This document shows, piece after piece, positions 17,576-26,213 of a stretch of 26,409 nt of DNA; within the stretch, counting starts at the first letter, position 1, and each line of letters starts with the position of its first letter. Source of the DNA: JASJHI01 sp965371355 (GTDB lineage Bacteria; Actinomycetota; Acidimicrobiia; Acidimicrobiales; Ilumatobacteraceae). Made by a program: the position numbers and the translations under genes. The stretch covers positions 1 to 26,409 of the forward strand of contig CBDUYD010000022.1 of NCBI GenBank assembly GCA_965371355.1. The letters are read 5' to 3'. The notes under the pieces were generated by a model. That model was given only the letters and a program-made list of their open reading frames with translations. It was not told where the DNA came from and did no database searches.

Positions 17576-18334
17576 TCAGTCCCACTCGATCCGCATGTGG
17601 CCGAGCGCGTCGCGCAGCACGTCGGCCAGCGCCGGTCGTGTAGGTGCCGGCTGGTCGAACGGCGCGAGGTCGGCGAGCGCGGGCAGCGCCGTGCCCGCCG
17701 GACGAGCGAGCGCGTCGGCGAGCGTGTCGTATTGCGGTTCGTGTCGATCGGCCGGATCGGGGTCGTCGGAGTCCTCGTTCGGTTCGCCGTCGTCCTCGTC
17801 TGACTCACCGGCGCCGGATCGGGTCGGGACGAGCGTGAGGTGACGTCGTCGGTGTCGGGAGCGGGGTTCGGTCACTTCGCCGAGTGCGGTCGGTCGGTCG
17901 GCTTCGGTCGGCCGATCGGTGTCGGTGTCGGTGTCGGCGCCGGTCGACCCGCGCCAGAGGTCGAGCAGGCGGGGTTCGAGCATCAGTTCGTCGCCGAATG
18001 TCAACATCGTCGCGACGACGTGCTTGCAGGCGTGGCGGTCGAAGTTCTCGTCGTCGGGACAGCTGCAGTGCGCGCTCACGTCGCGGCGCAGGGGCATCCC
18101 GTCGCCCTGTCGCACTTCGAGCGATGCGATGTAGGGGGTCGCCCGCGAACCTTGCACCTCACAGGTGACGATCCCCGGCTCGATCGTGATGTCGAGCACG
18201 GCGTCGTCCGCGGCGTACCGCTTGCCGCGGCGGAATCGCTGCGGGTCGCTCATCTCGGCGGCGAGCACCCTGATCATCGTCGCGGGGAGGCGACCGGGGT
18301 GCGCCGAACCGAACGGTTTGCGGGGCCGGCTCAC
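17576..18334 (-). CDS. SWIM zinc-finger protein coupled to SNF2 helicase
   Basis: The 252-residue protein contains a SWIM zinc-binding motif, CxCx(n)CxH, seen as CSCP...ACKH with Cys90, Cys92, Cys103 and His105. SWIM modules bind DNA or protein and in bacteria are frequently fused to or encoded beside SNF2 ATPases. The N-terminal part (IRVLAAEMSDPQRFRRGKRYA) is typical of this small partner family. The C-terminal half is acidic and low complexity, with a DTDTDTD run encoded by a GTGTCG-type microsatellite, and looks disordered until about residue 205. The GTG start at 18334 overlaps the TGA of the SNF2 gene (GTGA), showing coupling. Exact substrate is unknown. Confidence 0.9.
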   Translation of the reverse strand: MSRPRKPFGSAHPGRLPATMIRVLAAEMSDPQRFRRGKRYAADDAVLDITIEPGIVTCEVQGSRATPYIASLEVRQGDGMPLRRDVSAHCSCPDDENFDRHACKHVVATMLTFGDELMLEPRLLDLWRGSTGADTDTDTDRPTEADRPTALGEVTEPRSRHRRRHLTLVPTRSGAGESDEDDGEPNEDSDDPDPADRHEPQYDTLADALARPAGTALPALADLAPFDQPAPTRPALADVLRDALGHMRIEWD

Positions 18335-21300
18335 TCGTCGGCTTCCAGTACGACGAGATCGCGGAGTTCGTCGGTGGAGAGTTCCGACATCCACTTCTCG
18401 CCGGTTCCGACCACGGCATCGGCGAGTTTGCGCTTGTCGTCGATGACCTCTCCGATCCGTTCCTCGACCGTGCCCTCACAGACGAGCTTGTGCACGATGA
18501 CGGTCTGGTCCTGCCCGATGCGCCAAGCGCGGTCGGTCGCCTGATCCTCGACGGCGGGGTTCCACCAGCGGTCGTAGTGGATGACCTGGCTGGCGGCGGT
18601 GAGGTTGAGTCCGGTGCCACCGGCCTTCAGTGAGATGAGCAGCATCGGTGAACCCGAACGATCCTGGAACGCGTCGACCATCGCGTCGCGGCCGGTGCGC
18701 GAGACGCCGCCGTGGAGGAACGGCACGTCGAGCCCGAACTGGTCGGACATGTGGCGCTTCAGCAGCTCGCCCATCTCGCGGAACTGGGTGAATACGAGCG
18801 CGCCCGCCTCGCGGTCGATCAGGTCGGCGACGAGTTCATCGAAGCGGGTGAGCTTCCCCGAGCGTCCGGCGAGCCGCGAGCCGTCGCGGAGCGCCTGCGC
18901 CGGGTGGTTGCAGATCTGCTTGAGGCGGGTCAGCGCGGCGAGCACGATGCCGCGCCGTCGCATTCCGCTCGCCTGTTCGGCGTCGGCGAGGAGTTGGTCG
19001 ACCACCTGTTGGTAGAGCGTCGCCTGCTCGCGGGTGAGCTTGGCGTAGGCGATCTGCTCGATCTTGTCGGGCAGGTCGGGCACCAGACTCTTGTCGGCCT
19101 TGGTGCGGCGCAGGACGAAGGGGCGGGTCAGCCGGCGAAGGCGGGCGGCCGCCAGCTCGTCGTGCTGCCGCTCGATCGGCGTACCGAACCGGTGGCGGAA
19201 CGACTGCTGGCTGCCGAGCAGACCAGGGTTCACGGCATCGAGGATCGACCACAGCTCGCTGAGCCGGTTCTCGACCGGTGTGCCGGTGAGCGCGAGCTTC
19301 TGGCCCGCCCGCAGCTTGCGCACCGCCCGAGCCGCCTTCGTGTTGGGGTTCTTCACCATCTGTGCCTCGTCGAGTACGACGGTCGACCAATCGATGTCGG
19401 CGAGGTGTTCGATGTCGCGGGGCAGCAGACCGTAGGTGGTGATGACCAGCTCGCGCTCGGGATCGCTGCTGAAGAGCTCATCGTCGTCGTGAGCGCGGTG
19501 GCGGGAGGGTCCGTGGTGGATGCGCACGTCGAGCTTCGGCGTGAACCGTTCGGATTCGGTGCGCCAGTTGCGCACGACGCTCAGCGGACAGATGACGAGG
19601 TGGGGGCCAGGGCGTTCGAGGAGATGGGCGAGGGTGGTCGCCGTCTTGCCGAGGCCCATGTCGTCGGCCAGGCAGCCCCCGAGACCGAGCCGGGCGAGGA
19701 ACTGCATCCACGCCAGGCCGCGCCGCTGGTAGGGCCGTAGCTCACCGACGAAGTCGGACGCCTCGAGGGTCTCCTCGAGGCGATCGTCGGGCAGGCCGTC
19801 GAGGATCGCCGCGACCCAGTCGAGTCCGCCGACGGCCGGCGGGTCGTTCGATGCGGTCGGGTCTCGGGGCGTCGTGGGGTCGCCCGGCCGGTTGTCGAGC
19901 GGGACGGCCTCGTGGACGGTGACGAGCGCTCGATCGTCGGCGCTGTCGTCGTCGTTGGCCAGTTGCAACAGTTCGAGCGGCGTCACCACCGAGCGTTCGT
20001 CGCGCAACTCGTTGAGCTTGGCGCGCTTGCGGCGCAGTTCATCGGCGTCGATGCGCACCCAGCGATGGCCCGTGTGGAGGAGCGTCGAGCCGGCGACGGC
20101 CGCGCGCTCGAGTTCGGACTCGGAGATCTGCTCATCGCCGACGTGCATCGTCCACTCGACGAGCGCTTCGGTGCCGAACCGGCTGCGACGGTCGTCGGCC
20201 GGTGCCGGCGTGGCCTCGCCCGAGACCTCGATGCGCGTGCGGATCAGGCGCTCGGGGCCGACGAGTTCGATCCCGAGCGTCTCCAGCTCGCGGGGCGCGA
20301 TGTCGAGGAAGTCCTCGGCGACGTCGAGGTCGAGCTCGACACCGGTCGGTTCGACCTGTTCCGCGAGGTCGGCGAGACCGGGCAGCCCGGCGATCCGCGC
20401 GACCGTTGCGGAAACCGCTTCGCTGAGCACGTCGAGGTGCCGCTCGTCGCGGGCGACGTCGACGGCGAGATCATTTCGTTCCCAGACGTCGCTGGCCGTG
20501 CACCACCGCTGGGAGTCGCGATCGTCGACCAGCTCGACCCGCACCTCCCAGTCGTCGAGCGGATCGTCGGAGATGAGCAGCCGGATGCGCGGGACGACGA
20601 CCGGCTCGCCGAGCACCCGGCGCCGGTGGCGCTCGAGTTCGTCGCGCAGGCGATCGAGCGCCGCGGTGAACTCGTCGGTCGTGCCGCGGATGACGTGATC
20701 GGCCTTGGCGAGGGCGCCGAACGTAGCCCGCAGCGCCTGCACCTCGGGCTTGCGCTGCCGGCCGACGTCGGCCTTCCAGCCGACCTGCTGAAGGAAGCCC
20801 CGGGCGATGCCGTCGACCAGGTGCTCGTAGATCTGGGGGGCCGTGCTCGAGGAGCCGGCGGTGCAGATCGGCGGCATCGCTGACGCCAGCGCGTCGATGG
20901 TGGCTTCGATCTCCCCTTCGCTGTCGGGCGAAACGATCGGTCGCCAGCGGGCGACGGTGAACGGCCCGGATTCGTCGATGATCGGGAGGATCCGCCCGCT
21001 CGTCACGGTCAGGCGGGCGAGTCCGGCGATGCGCGCGAACCAGGCGAGCGAATCGCTGAGATGGTCGTGCCCGGGCAGCTCCGACAGCCACACCGCGGTG
21101 CCGATCGGATCGAGTTGGACCGACGCCGCGTACAGCGTCCGGTGGTCGGCGATGTCGATCGTGATCCGGCCGACCGCACCGTAGGAGATGGGCGAGTCGT
21201 GCCAGCCGCTCCGCTGTCCCTCGGTTGTGACGTGCCGGAACCCGCCGTACATCCAGGCGACCGACGCCGTGTCGATGCCGTTCCAGCCCCACACGTGCAT

Positions 21301-21366
21301 CGCGCCCCGCCGCCAGGTGCCCTGCGCCACGTGCGGTGGCCGGTGGCGCGAGATCGTGCCCATCAT
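18331..21366 (-). CDS. SNF2/Rad54-family helicase-like ATPase
   Basis: This is a DNA-dependent SNF2 translocase of about 1,011 residues, resembling the actinobacterial HelZ-type proteins. The N-terminal ~500 residues form the SNF2 helicase-associated region. The motor carries motif I DDMGLGKT (about 569-576), motif II DEAQ (about 666-669), motif III LTGTPVEN, motif V AGGTGLNL (about 915-922) and motif VI QATDRAWRIGQ (about 942-952), all intact. The start is set at ATG 21366, one of two adjacent ATGs; the start at 21423 adds 19 residues of atypical composition. The gene is coupled by a GTGA overlap to the SWIM protein gene. Likely roles are nucleoprotein remodelling or DNA repair; there is no sign of a full defence island such as DISARM or a restriction system around it. 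Confidence 0.93.
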   Translation of the reverse strand: MMGTISRHRPPHVAQGTWRRGAMHVWGWNGIDTASVAWMYGGFRHVTTEGQRSGWHDSPISYGAVGRITIDIADHRTLYAASVQLDPIGTAVWLSELPGHDHLSDSLAWFARIAGLARLTVTSGRILPIIDESGPFTVARWRPIVSPDSEGEIEATIDALASAMPPICTAGSSSTAPQIYEHLVDGIARGFLQQVGWKADVGRQRKPEVQALRATFGALAKADHVIRGTTDEFTAALDRLRDELERHRRRVLGEPVVVPRIRLLISDDPLDDWEVRVELVDDRDSQRWCTASDVWERNDLAVDVARDERHLDVLSEAVSATVARIAGLPGLADLAEQVEPTGVELDLDVAEDFLDIAPRELETLGIELVGPERLIRTRIEVSGEATPAPADDRRSRFGTEALVEWTMHVGDEQISESELERAAVAGSTLLHTGHRWVRIDADELRRKRAKLNELRDERSVVTPLELLQLANDDDSADDRALVTVHEAVPLDNRPGDPTTPRDPTASNDPPAVGGLDWVAAILDGLPDDRLEETLEASDFVGELRPYQRRGLAWMQFLARLGLGGCLADDMGLGKTATTLAHLLERPGPHLVICPLSVVRNWRTESERFTPKLDVRIHHGPSRHRAHDDDELFSSDPERELVITTYGLLPRDIEHLADIDWSTVVLDEAQMVKNPNTKAARAVRKLRAGQKLALTGTPVENRLSELWSILDAVNPGLLGSQQSFRHRFGTPIERQHDELAAARLRRLTRPFVLRRTKADKSLVPDLPDKIEQIAYAKLTREQATLYQQVVDQLLADAEQASGMRRRGIVLAALTRLKQICNHPAQALRDGSRLAGRSGKLTRFDELVADLIDREAGALVFTQFREMGELLKRHMSDQFGLDVPFLHGGVSRTGRDAMVDAFQDRSGSPMLLISLKAGGTGLNLTAASQVIHYDRWWNPAVEDQATDRAWRIGQDQTVIVHKLVCEGTVEERIGEVIDDKRKLADAVVGTGEKWMSELSTDELRDLVVLEADE

Positions 21367-21489
21367 GTCCGAACCTACCGAGTGGGTGTCACGTCGGGGT
21401 CCGTCGACTGGCTCTGTCCCCACTCTCGACGTCGATCCCGTCGATTGCCGATCGATTCGCCGTCGAGAACAGGGTCTGAGGCGAGCCGA

Positions 21490-21867
21490 TCACTCGGCGA
21501 CGAGGCCGCGGAGCGACGCTGCGATCTCGTCGACCTCGGTGCGGCTCGACGCGACGCGGATCACAAGGTCGTAGACCCCGTCGTTGTCCGCGCGTGACAT
21601 CTCGACGCCGTTGATCTCGAGGAACACCGCGGTCGCGAGCCATCCGAGGCGCTTGTTCCCGTCGACGAGCGCGTGATTGCCGACCAGCGACTGCAGCAGC
21701 GCCGCGGCCTTCGTCCAAATGTCCGGGTAGGCATCTTCCCCGAACGCGGCCGTCCTCGGTCGCGCGACAGCCGAGCCGAGCAGTCCGACGTCCCGGATCG
21801 GCGGCGGATTGCCGAGCAGTACGCGGGCCAGGTCGACGACGTCGTCGAGGTCGAGGTACTCGGTCAT
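21490..21867 (-). CDS. Doc-type Fic-domain toxin
   Basis: The 125-residue protein carries the Fic/Doc signature HxFx(D/N)GNKR as HALVDGNKR (residues 65-73), with the usual Phe replaced by Leu. Length and motif position match Doc, which phosphorylates elongation factor Tu, rather than longer Fic AMPylases. His65, Asp69, Asn71, Lys72 and Arg73 are all kept, so it is probably active. The ATG overlaps the stop of the antitoxin gene as ATGA (21864-21867), the usual antitoxin-first coupled arrangement. Confidence 0.9.
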   Translation of the reverse strand: MTEYLDLDDVVDLARVLLGNPPPIRDVGLLGSAVARPRTAAFGEDAYPDIWTKAAALLQSLVGNHALVDGNKRLGWLATAVFLEINGVEMSRADNDGVYDLVIRVASSRTEVDEIAASLRGLVAE

Positions 21868-22067
21868 TCACCCAGACGGCGGAGGGCATCGCCGTGTGCG
21901 ACCATCACGCTCCTGGCCGCGTCGCCGACCCGATCACGATGCTCGGCGCGGGCGATGTAGTCGCGCACGGCGCGGCGCGCGGCGTCCTGCATCGAGATGC
22001 CTTCGATCTCGGCGCGCTCGCGCAACGCGTCACGTTCGTCGCCCGTGAGCCGCAGTGTCATCGCCAT
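21864..22067 (-). CDS. Ribbon-helix-helix-like antitoxin partner of Doc
   Basis: This 67-residue protein starts MAMTLRLTGDERDALRERAE and has the strand-helix-helix pattern of a ribbon-helix-helix DNA-binding domain (about residues 3-45), followed by a short polar helix that would cap the toxin. It is not a Phd-type antitoxin by sequence. Position, size and ATGA overlap with the downstream Doc gene support an antitoxin-toxin pair. ATG 22067 is chosen; ATG 22061 is equally possible. No Shine-Dalgarno is evident, but TACCGT lies 8 bases upstream and would allow a leaderless message. It probably represses its own operon through the repeats at 22077-22095. Confidence 0.82.
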   Translation of the reverse strand: MAMTLRLTGDERDALRERAEIEGISMQDAARRAVRDYIARAEHRDRVGDAARSVMVAHGDALRRLGE

Positions 22068-22076
22068 GGCGCAAGA

Positions 22077-22095
22077 CGGTATCATTTCGGTATCA
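22077..22095. promoter_or_regulatory. Candidate antitoxin operator: two CGGTATCA direct repeats 11 bp apart
   Basis: CGGTATCA occurs at 22077-22084 and 22088-22095, one helical turn apart, with a related TGTATC at 22103-22108. The repeats overlap a TACCGT -10-like hexamer (22076-22081, minus strand) for the antitoxin gene. Ribbon-helix-helix repressors bind short tandem sites spaced about one turn, so autoregulation is plausible. Confidence 0.5.
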
Positions 22096-22183
22096 CCTGT
22101 CCTGTATCGCGATCTGTCGAGCGGTGACCAGCGGGCCTGGCAACTCGACGTCAATGGTCGCGATGTGGCTCGCCGCGGGGCCG

Positions 22184-22654
22184 TTACTGCTCTGTGGGCA
22201 CTTGCCGGTCCGTCGACTCGAACTCGTCGTACAGCAGGTCGAGTTCCGCAAGCGCACTGTCGAGGTCGTCCGGCTCGAACATGACCGCGCGGGCGCGCTT
22301 CCGCTCCGGCGAGTAGACCATCGCGACGAGGCTCTCGGTCGACTTGCCGTCGTCGCACGCCACGCGCGACCGGAACAGCACGGCTCGGTCAACGCGCACC
22401 GCAACGAACTCGGGCACGCTGAACGTAGGGGGACCGGCGCCGACGTCCCAGTACATCAGTAGGCTGTCGAACAGCTGGTCCGGATCGGCGGTGCGGATGG
22501 TCACGAAACGACGGCGATCCTCGCGAGCGAAGTCCTCGGTGAAGCGTCCGCGCCACCGTCGTCGGTCGTCCGTCCCCAGCTCCGCGAGACGGCCGTAGTT
22601 CGGATAGTGCTCCTGTATAAGTTCCGATGCCTTGTTTCGTGACCTTCCTCCCAC
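22184..22654 (-). CDS. Small protein resembling the C-terminal domain of a larger actinobacterial regulator; possible gene remnant
   Basis: The 156-residue reading has good coding character in its last ~130 residues, ending with ARAVMFEPDDLDSALAELDLLYDEFE. That pattern (FxPDDLDxAxAELDxxY) is one I associate with the SnoaL-like C-terminal domain of large actinobacterial ATP-binding or cyclase-type regulators. No N-terminal ATPase, cyclase or helix-turn-helix part exists upstream: the frame runs antisense to the DUF3445 gene. The start is uncertain; GTG 22654 has no ribosome site, while GGAGGAAGG lies just downstream without a good start codon after it. It may be a decayed remnant or a stand-alone domain. 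Confidence 0.5.
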   Translation of the reverse strand: MGGRSRNKASELIQEHYPNYGRLAELGTDDRRRWRGRFTEDFAREDRRRFVTIRTADPDQLFDSLLMYWDVGAGPPTFSVPEFVAVRVDRAVLFRSRVACDDGKSTESLVAMVYSPERKRARAVMFEPDDLDSALAELDLLYDEFESTDRQVPTEQ

Positions 22655-22760
22655 CTGGATGAACGTACGTGACCCCACCGCACCCCGAAGGCCGGATGCC
22701 CTCGGAGAGGTCCGACGCGGCGTGACATGGTCGCCACGCCGCCGACGTAGCCTTCCGGGC

Positions 22761-23630
22761 GTGCCGATCGTCCCGAAGTTGCCGCACGAGCCGTTCCTCC
22801 TGACCGGGCTTGATGCGGGCTTCCGGTGGCGGCTCGGGCTGCGACCGCTCGATCTCGCCGACTGGTTCGACGGCGGGCCCGATGCCGCTGGATGGATCAC
22901 CGAGAAGCAACGGATCCTCGACGAGCACCACGAGACCGCGTTCGCCGTGCTCGACGACGTCGGTGATGAAGCGACCGAGATCGCCGAGGCCGTCGTCGCG
23001 CACCTGCGTTCCCGGGGAGGAGCGCAGGAGCTGCGAGACGACCTGCATCCCCTCGAGGCGGCGTCCAGGCTGGTCGCGGAGGATCTCGTCCTGATGGTCG
23101 AGCGCGACGGGCGCCTCGTGTTCGGAGGCGGCTCGGTCTGCTTCCCGAACCGGTGGGATCTGCGGTCGAAGCTCGGCCTGACCCTGCGCGAGGTGCACGC
23201 ACCGGTCCCGCGGCTCGACGAACAGTTGGGCGAGCCGGTCGACCGTTTCCTCACCCGCCTCACGCCGCAACGGAGCTACTGGCGTCTCGGGTGGGGGATC
23301 ATCGACGTACCCCACGGCTACACGCCGACCGACGGGACGGCGGCGGTGCGTCCCACGGTGCCCTCACCCGACGCGCTGTTCGTCCGGGTCGAGCGCGAGA
23401 CGCTGCGCCGGTTCCCGCGCACGGGGTGCGTCCTCTTCACGATCCGCACGTACTTGGCCGCTGTTGGCGATGCCGCTCGTGATCCGCTCGCCGGCGAGCG
23501 GCTCGCCCTGGCGGTCGAGGCGATGCCGGGCGACGTGCGCGAGTACAAAGACCTCGCGCGAGTGGGTGACGAACTCGTGAGGTTCCTCCGCCGAGGGGCG
23601 AATTCTCCCGAAAATCCTGATACACTATGA
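22761..23630 (+). CDS. DUF3445 family protein (heme-dependent oxidative N-demethylase-like)
   Basis: The 289-residue protein matches the DUF3445 family, whose characterised member is the alpha subunit of a heme-dependent oxidative N-demethylase acting on secondary amines such as dimethylamine. Recognisable features are the N-terminal FRWRLGLRPLDLADWF, the central CFPNRWDLRSKLGLTLREVH (127-146), and the conserved RVERETLRRFPRTG (209-222) with FTIRTYL close behind. No partner subunits (flavin or iron-sulfur oxidoreductase) are next to it. I chose GTG 22761 because similarity begins there; there is no Shine-Dalgarno, but TAGCCT at 22748-22753 followed by 7 bases suggests a leaderless start. Upstream in-frame extension to 22632 is Arg/Pro-rich and unlikely. 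Substrate is unknown. Confidence 0.85.
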   Translation: MPIVPKLPHEPFLLTGLDAGFRWRLGLRPLDLADWFDGGPDAAGWITEKQRILDEHHETAFAVLDDVGDEATEIAEAVVAHLRSRGGAQELRDDLHPLEAASRLVAEDLVLMVERDGRLVFGGGSVCFPNRWDLRSKLGLTLREVHAPVPRLDEQLGEPVDRFLTRLTPQRSYWRLGWGIIDVPHGYTPTDGTAAVRPTVPSPDALFVRVERETLRRFPRTGCVLFTIRTYLAAVGDAARDPLAGERLALAVEAMPGDVREYKDLARVGDELVRFLRRGANSPENPDTL

Positions 23631-23654
23631 CTCAGCATTACTGATACGTATACG
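23616..23654 (+). promoter_or_regulatory. Candidate clpB promoter with a degenerate HAIR-like element
   Basis: CCTGATA-N7-ACTCAGC (23616-23636) matches the HspR consensus at 9 of 14 arm positions. It overlaps a weak promoter, ATGACT (23627-23632), 16 bases, TATACG (23649-23654). CTGATAC is repeated at 23617 and 23641. The element runs into the end of the DUF3445 gene. TGACTCA (23628-23634) is also present upstream of dnaK (74-80). Whether HspR binds here is not known. Confidence 0.35.
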
Positions 23655-23683
23655 CGCGTGCACCGGGAGGGTGAGGAATACCG

Positions 23684-26176
23684 ATGGCGATAGATCCGAA
23701 CAAGTGGACACTGAAGACGCAGGAGGCGTTCGCCGCGGCCATCGACCAGGCGAAGGAGCGCTCGAACCCCGAGCTGACGCCCGACCACCTCCTCAGCGCG
23801 TTGATGCGCCAGGAGGGAACGATCGTTCCTGCGGTGCTCACCAAGCTCGGTCAGGCGCCACTGATGGTCCGCAACAGGGCCGACGAGGCCGTCGCCGCCC
23901 TGCCGAGCGCCTACGGCGGGGCCGAGCCGCGGATGAGCAAGGAGCTCACCGACCTCGCCGCCGCCGCCGAGAGGTCGCAGAAGGAACTCCGCGACGACTT
24001 CCTCTCGGCTGAACACCTGCTGCTGGCGATGCACGATCGTCTCGACGTGCCGTCAGAAGAGCTGCTCCAGGCGCTGCGCGAGGTGCGCGGTTCGCATCGC
24101 ATCACCGATCAGAACCCCGAGGACAAGTTCGCCGCCCTCGAACAGTACGGCCAGGATCTCACCACACTCGCCGCCGGCGGCAAGATCGACCCTGTCATCG
24201 GTCGCGACGAAGAGATCCGGCGGTGCATCCAGGTGCTGTCGCGCCGCACCAAGAACAACCCGGTACTGATCGGTGAACCCGGCGTCGGCAAGACGGCGAT
24301 CGTCGAGGGCCTCGCCGCCCGCATCGCCGACGGCGACGTCCCCGAGGGGCTGAAGAACAAGCGGCTGATCGCGCTCGACATCGGGGCGATGCTCGCCGGC
24401 GCCAAGTACCGCGGCGAGTTCGAAGAACGGCTCAAGGCGGTGCTCAAGGAGATCACCGACGCCGAGGGTGAGGTCATCACGTTCGTCGACGAGCTGCACA
24501 CGATCGTCGGCGCGGGTGCTGCCGAGGGTGCGATGGACGCCGGCAACATGATCAAGCCGATGCTCGCCCGCGGCGAGCTGCGGATGATCGGCGCGACCAC
24601 GCTCGACGAGTACCGCAAGCACATCGAGAAGGATCCAGCGCTCGAGCGCCGGTTCCAGCAGATATACGTGGGCGAGCCATCGGTCGAGGACACGATCGGC
24701 ATCCTGCGCGGGCTCAAGGAGCGCTACGAGGTGCACCACGGTGTGCGCATCCAGGACTCCGCGCTGGTCAGCGCGGCGGTGCTGTCGGACCGCTACGTCA
24801 CGAGCCGGTTCCTTCCCGACAAGGCGATCGACCTCGTCGACGAGGCGGCCTCGAAGCTGCGCATCGAGATCGATTCGCTGCCCACCGAGATCGACGTCGT
24901 CGACCGGCGCATCCTCCAGCTCGAGATCGAGCAGGTGGCGCTCGACAAGGAGAGCGACGACGCCTCGATCGAGCGCCTCGAGGCGCTGCACGTCGAGCTC
25001 GCTTCACTGAACGCCGAGGTCGCCGAGATGAGGCGGCACTGGGAGCAGGAGAAGCAGGCGATCGACGCGATCAGGGCGCTCAAGGAAGAGCTCGAGCAAT
25101 TGCGCACGCAGGTCGAGCGCGAGACCGACCTCAACGTCGCCGCCGAGATGCGCTACGGCCGCATCCCTGAGATCGAGCGCCGTATCGAGGAGGCGACGAC
25201 GCACCTCGACGAACTCCAGGAGCACCAGGCGATGCTCAAAGAAGAGGTCGACGCCGAGGACATCGCCGAGGTCGTCGGCAAGGCGACGGGTATCCCCGTC
25301 ACCCGGCTGATGGAGTCCGAGACCAACAAGCTGGTGCACCTCGAAGAGCTGCTCCACGACCGGGTCATCGGCCAGGACGAGGCCGTCACGGTGGTCTCCA
25401 ACGCGATCCGTCGCAGCCGGGCCGGTCTGTCCGACCCGAACCGCCCGATCGGGTCGTTCATGTTCCTCGGCCCGACCGGCGTCGGCAAGACCGAACTGGC
25501 CCGCGCGCTCGCCGAGTTCCTGTTCGACGACGAGAAGGCGATGGTGCGCATCGACATGGGCGAGTACATGGAGAAGTTCTCCGTGTCGCGGCTCATCGGC
25601 GCACCTCCCGGCTATGTCGGATACGACGAGGGCGGTCAGCTCACCGAGGCCGTGCGGCGACGTCCGTACTCGGTCGTGCTGCTCGACGAGATCGAGAAGG
25701 CACACCCCGACGTGTTCAACACGTTGTTGCAATTGCTCGACGACGGTCGCCTCACCGATGGCCAGGGCCGCACGGTCGACTTCACCAACGTCGTGTTGAT
25801 CATGACGTCGAACCTGCAGGGCGATCCGCTCGAGTTCTTCAAACCCGAGTTCATCAACCGCGTCGACGACATCATCCGGTTCCGGACGCTCACCGAAGCC
25901 GACCTCGAGAAGATCGTGAGGGTGCAGCTGGAGCGTCTGCGCGACCGCCTCGCCGCCCGGCGGATCACGCTCGACATCGACGACGATGCGATGGCGCAAC
26001 TTGCCCGCGAGGGCTACGACCCGGCGTTCGGCGCGAGGCCCCTCAAGCGCGTCATCCAGCGCGAGATCGCCGACCCCGCGTCGCTCTTGATCCTCGACGG
26101 CACGATCGTCGACGGCGACACGATCAAGGTCCGCGCCGGCATCGACGGAGGCGCCCTGCAAGTCCTCCCCGCCTGA
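23684..26176 (+). CDS. clpB: Disaggregase chaperone ClpB (Hsp104 family)
   Basis: ClpB is the hexameric AAA+ disaggregase that threads aggregated protein through its pore together with DnaK-DnaJ-GrpE. The 830 residues contain an N-terminal Clp-N domain (1-145), first AAA domain with Walker A GEPGVGKT (197-204), pore loop KYRGEF (241-246) and Walker B FVDELH, the long coiled-coil M domain (about 400-520) specific to ClpB, and a second AAA domain with GPTGVGKT (596-603) and pore loop GYVGYDEGG. It is a little shorter than typical 850-870-residue ClpB, because the stretch between TSNL and FKPEFINR is brief. The ATG has an excellent double ribosome site GGGAGGGTGAGGA (23665-23677). It is 19 kb from the dnaK operon, so it is a separate transcription unit. 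Confidence 0.98.
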   Translation: MAIDPNKWTLKTQEAFAAAIDQAKERSNPELTPDHLLSALMRQEGTIVPAVLTKLGQAPLMVRNRADEAVAALPSAYGGAEPRMSKELTDLAAAAERSQKELRDDFLSAEHLLLAMHDRLDVPSEELLQALREVRGSHRITDQNPEDKFAALEQYGQDLTTLAAGGKIDPVIGRDEEIRRCIQVLSRRTKNNPVLIGEPGVGKTAIVEGLAARIADGDVPEGLKNKRLIALDIGAMLAGAKYRGEFEERLKAVLKEITDAEGEVITFVDELHTIVGAGAAEGAMDAGNMIKPMLARGELRMIGATTLDEYRKHIEKDPALERRFQQIYVGEPSVEDTIGILRGLKERYEVHHGVRIQDSALVSAAVLSDRYVTSRFLPDKAIDLVDEAASKLRIEIDSLPTEIDVVDRRILQLEIEQVALDKESDDASIERLEALHVELASLNAEVAEMRRHWEQEKQAIDAIRALKEELEQLRTQVERETDLNVAAEMRYGRIPEIERRIEEATTHLDELQEHQAMLKEEVDAEDIAEVVGKATGIPVTRLMESETNKLVHLEELLHDRVIGQDEAVTVVSNAIRRSRAGLSDPNRPIGSFMFLGPTGVGKTELARALAEFLFDDEKAMVRIDMGEYMEKFSVSRLIGAPPGYVGYDEGGQLTEAVRRRPYSVVLLDEIEKAHPDVFNTLLQLLDDGRLTDGQGRTVDFTNVVLIMTSNLQGDPLEFFKPEFINRVDDIIRFRTLTEADLEKIVRVQLERLRDRLAARRITLDIDDDAMAQLAREGYDPAFGARPLKRVIQREIADPASLLILDGTIVDGDTIKVRAGIDGGALQVLPA

Positions 26177-26213
26177 CATCCCCCGCGCCCCACGTCACCC
26201 CATTTCCAGAAAA

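Noticed and set aside
17906..17941. GTGTCG-type microsatellite as a possible phase-variation tract
   Set aside because: The six-base unit keeps frame when its copy number changes, so it only alters an Asp-Thr run in the disordered part of the SWIM protein.
22655..23263. Upstream extension of the 22184 minus-strand frame to 359 codons
   Set aside because: The extension is Ser/Arg-rich and antisense to the DUF3445 gene, which has clear family motifs.
25004..26179. 391-codon minus-strand open frame opposite clpB
   Set aside because: Antisense to the conserved second AAA domain of ClpB with no recognisable domain.
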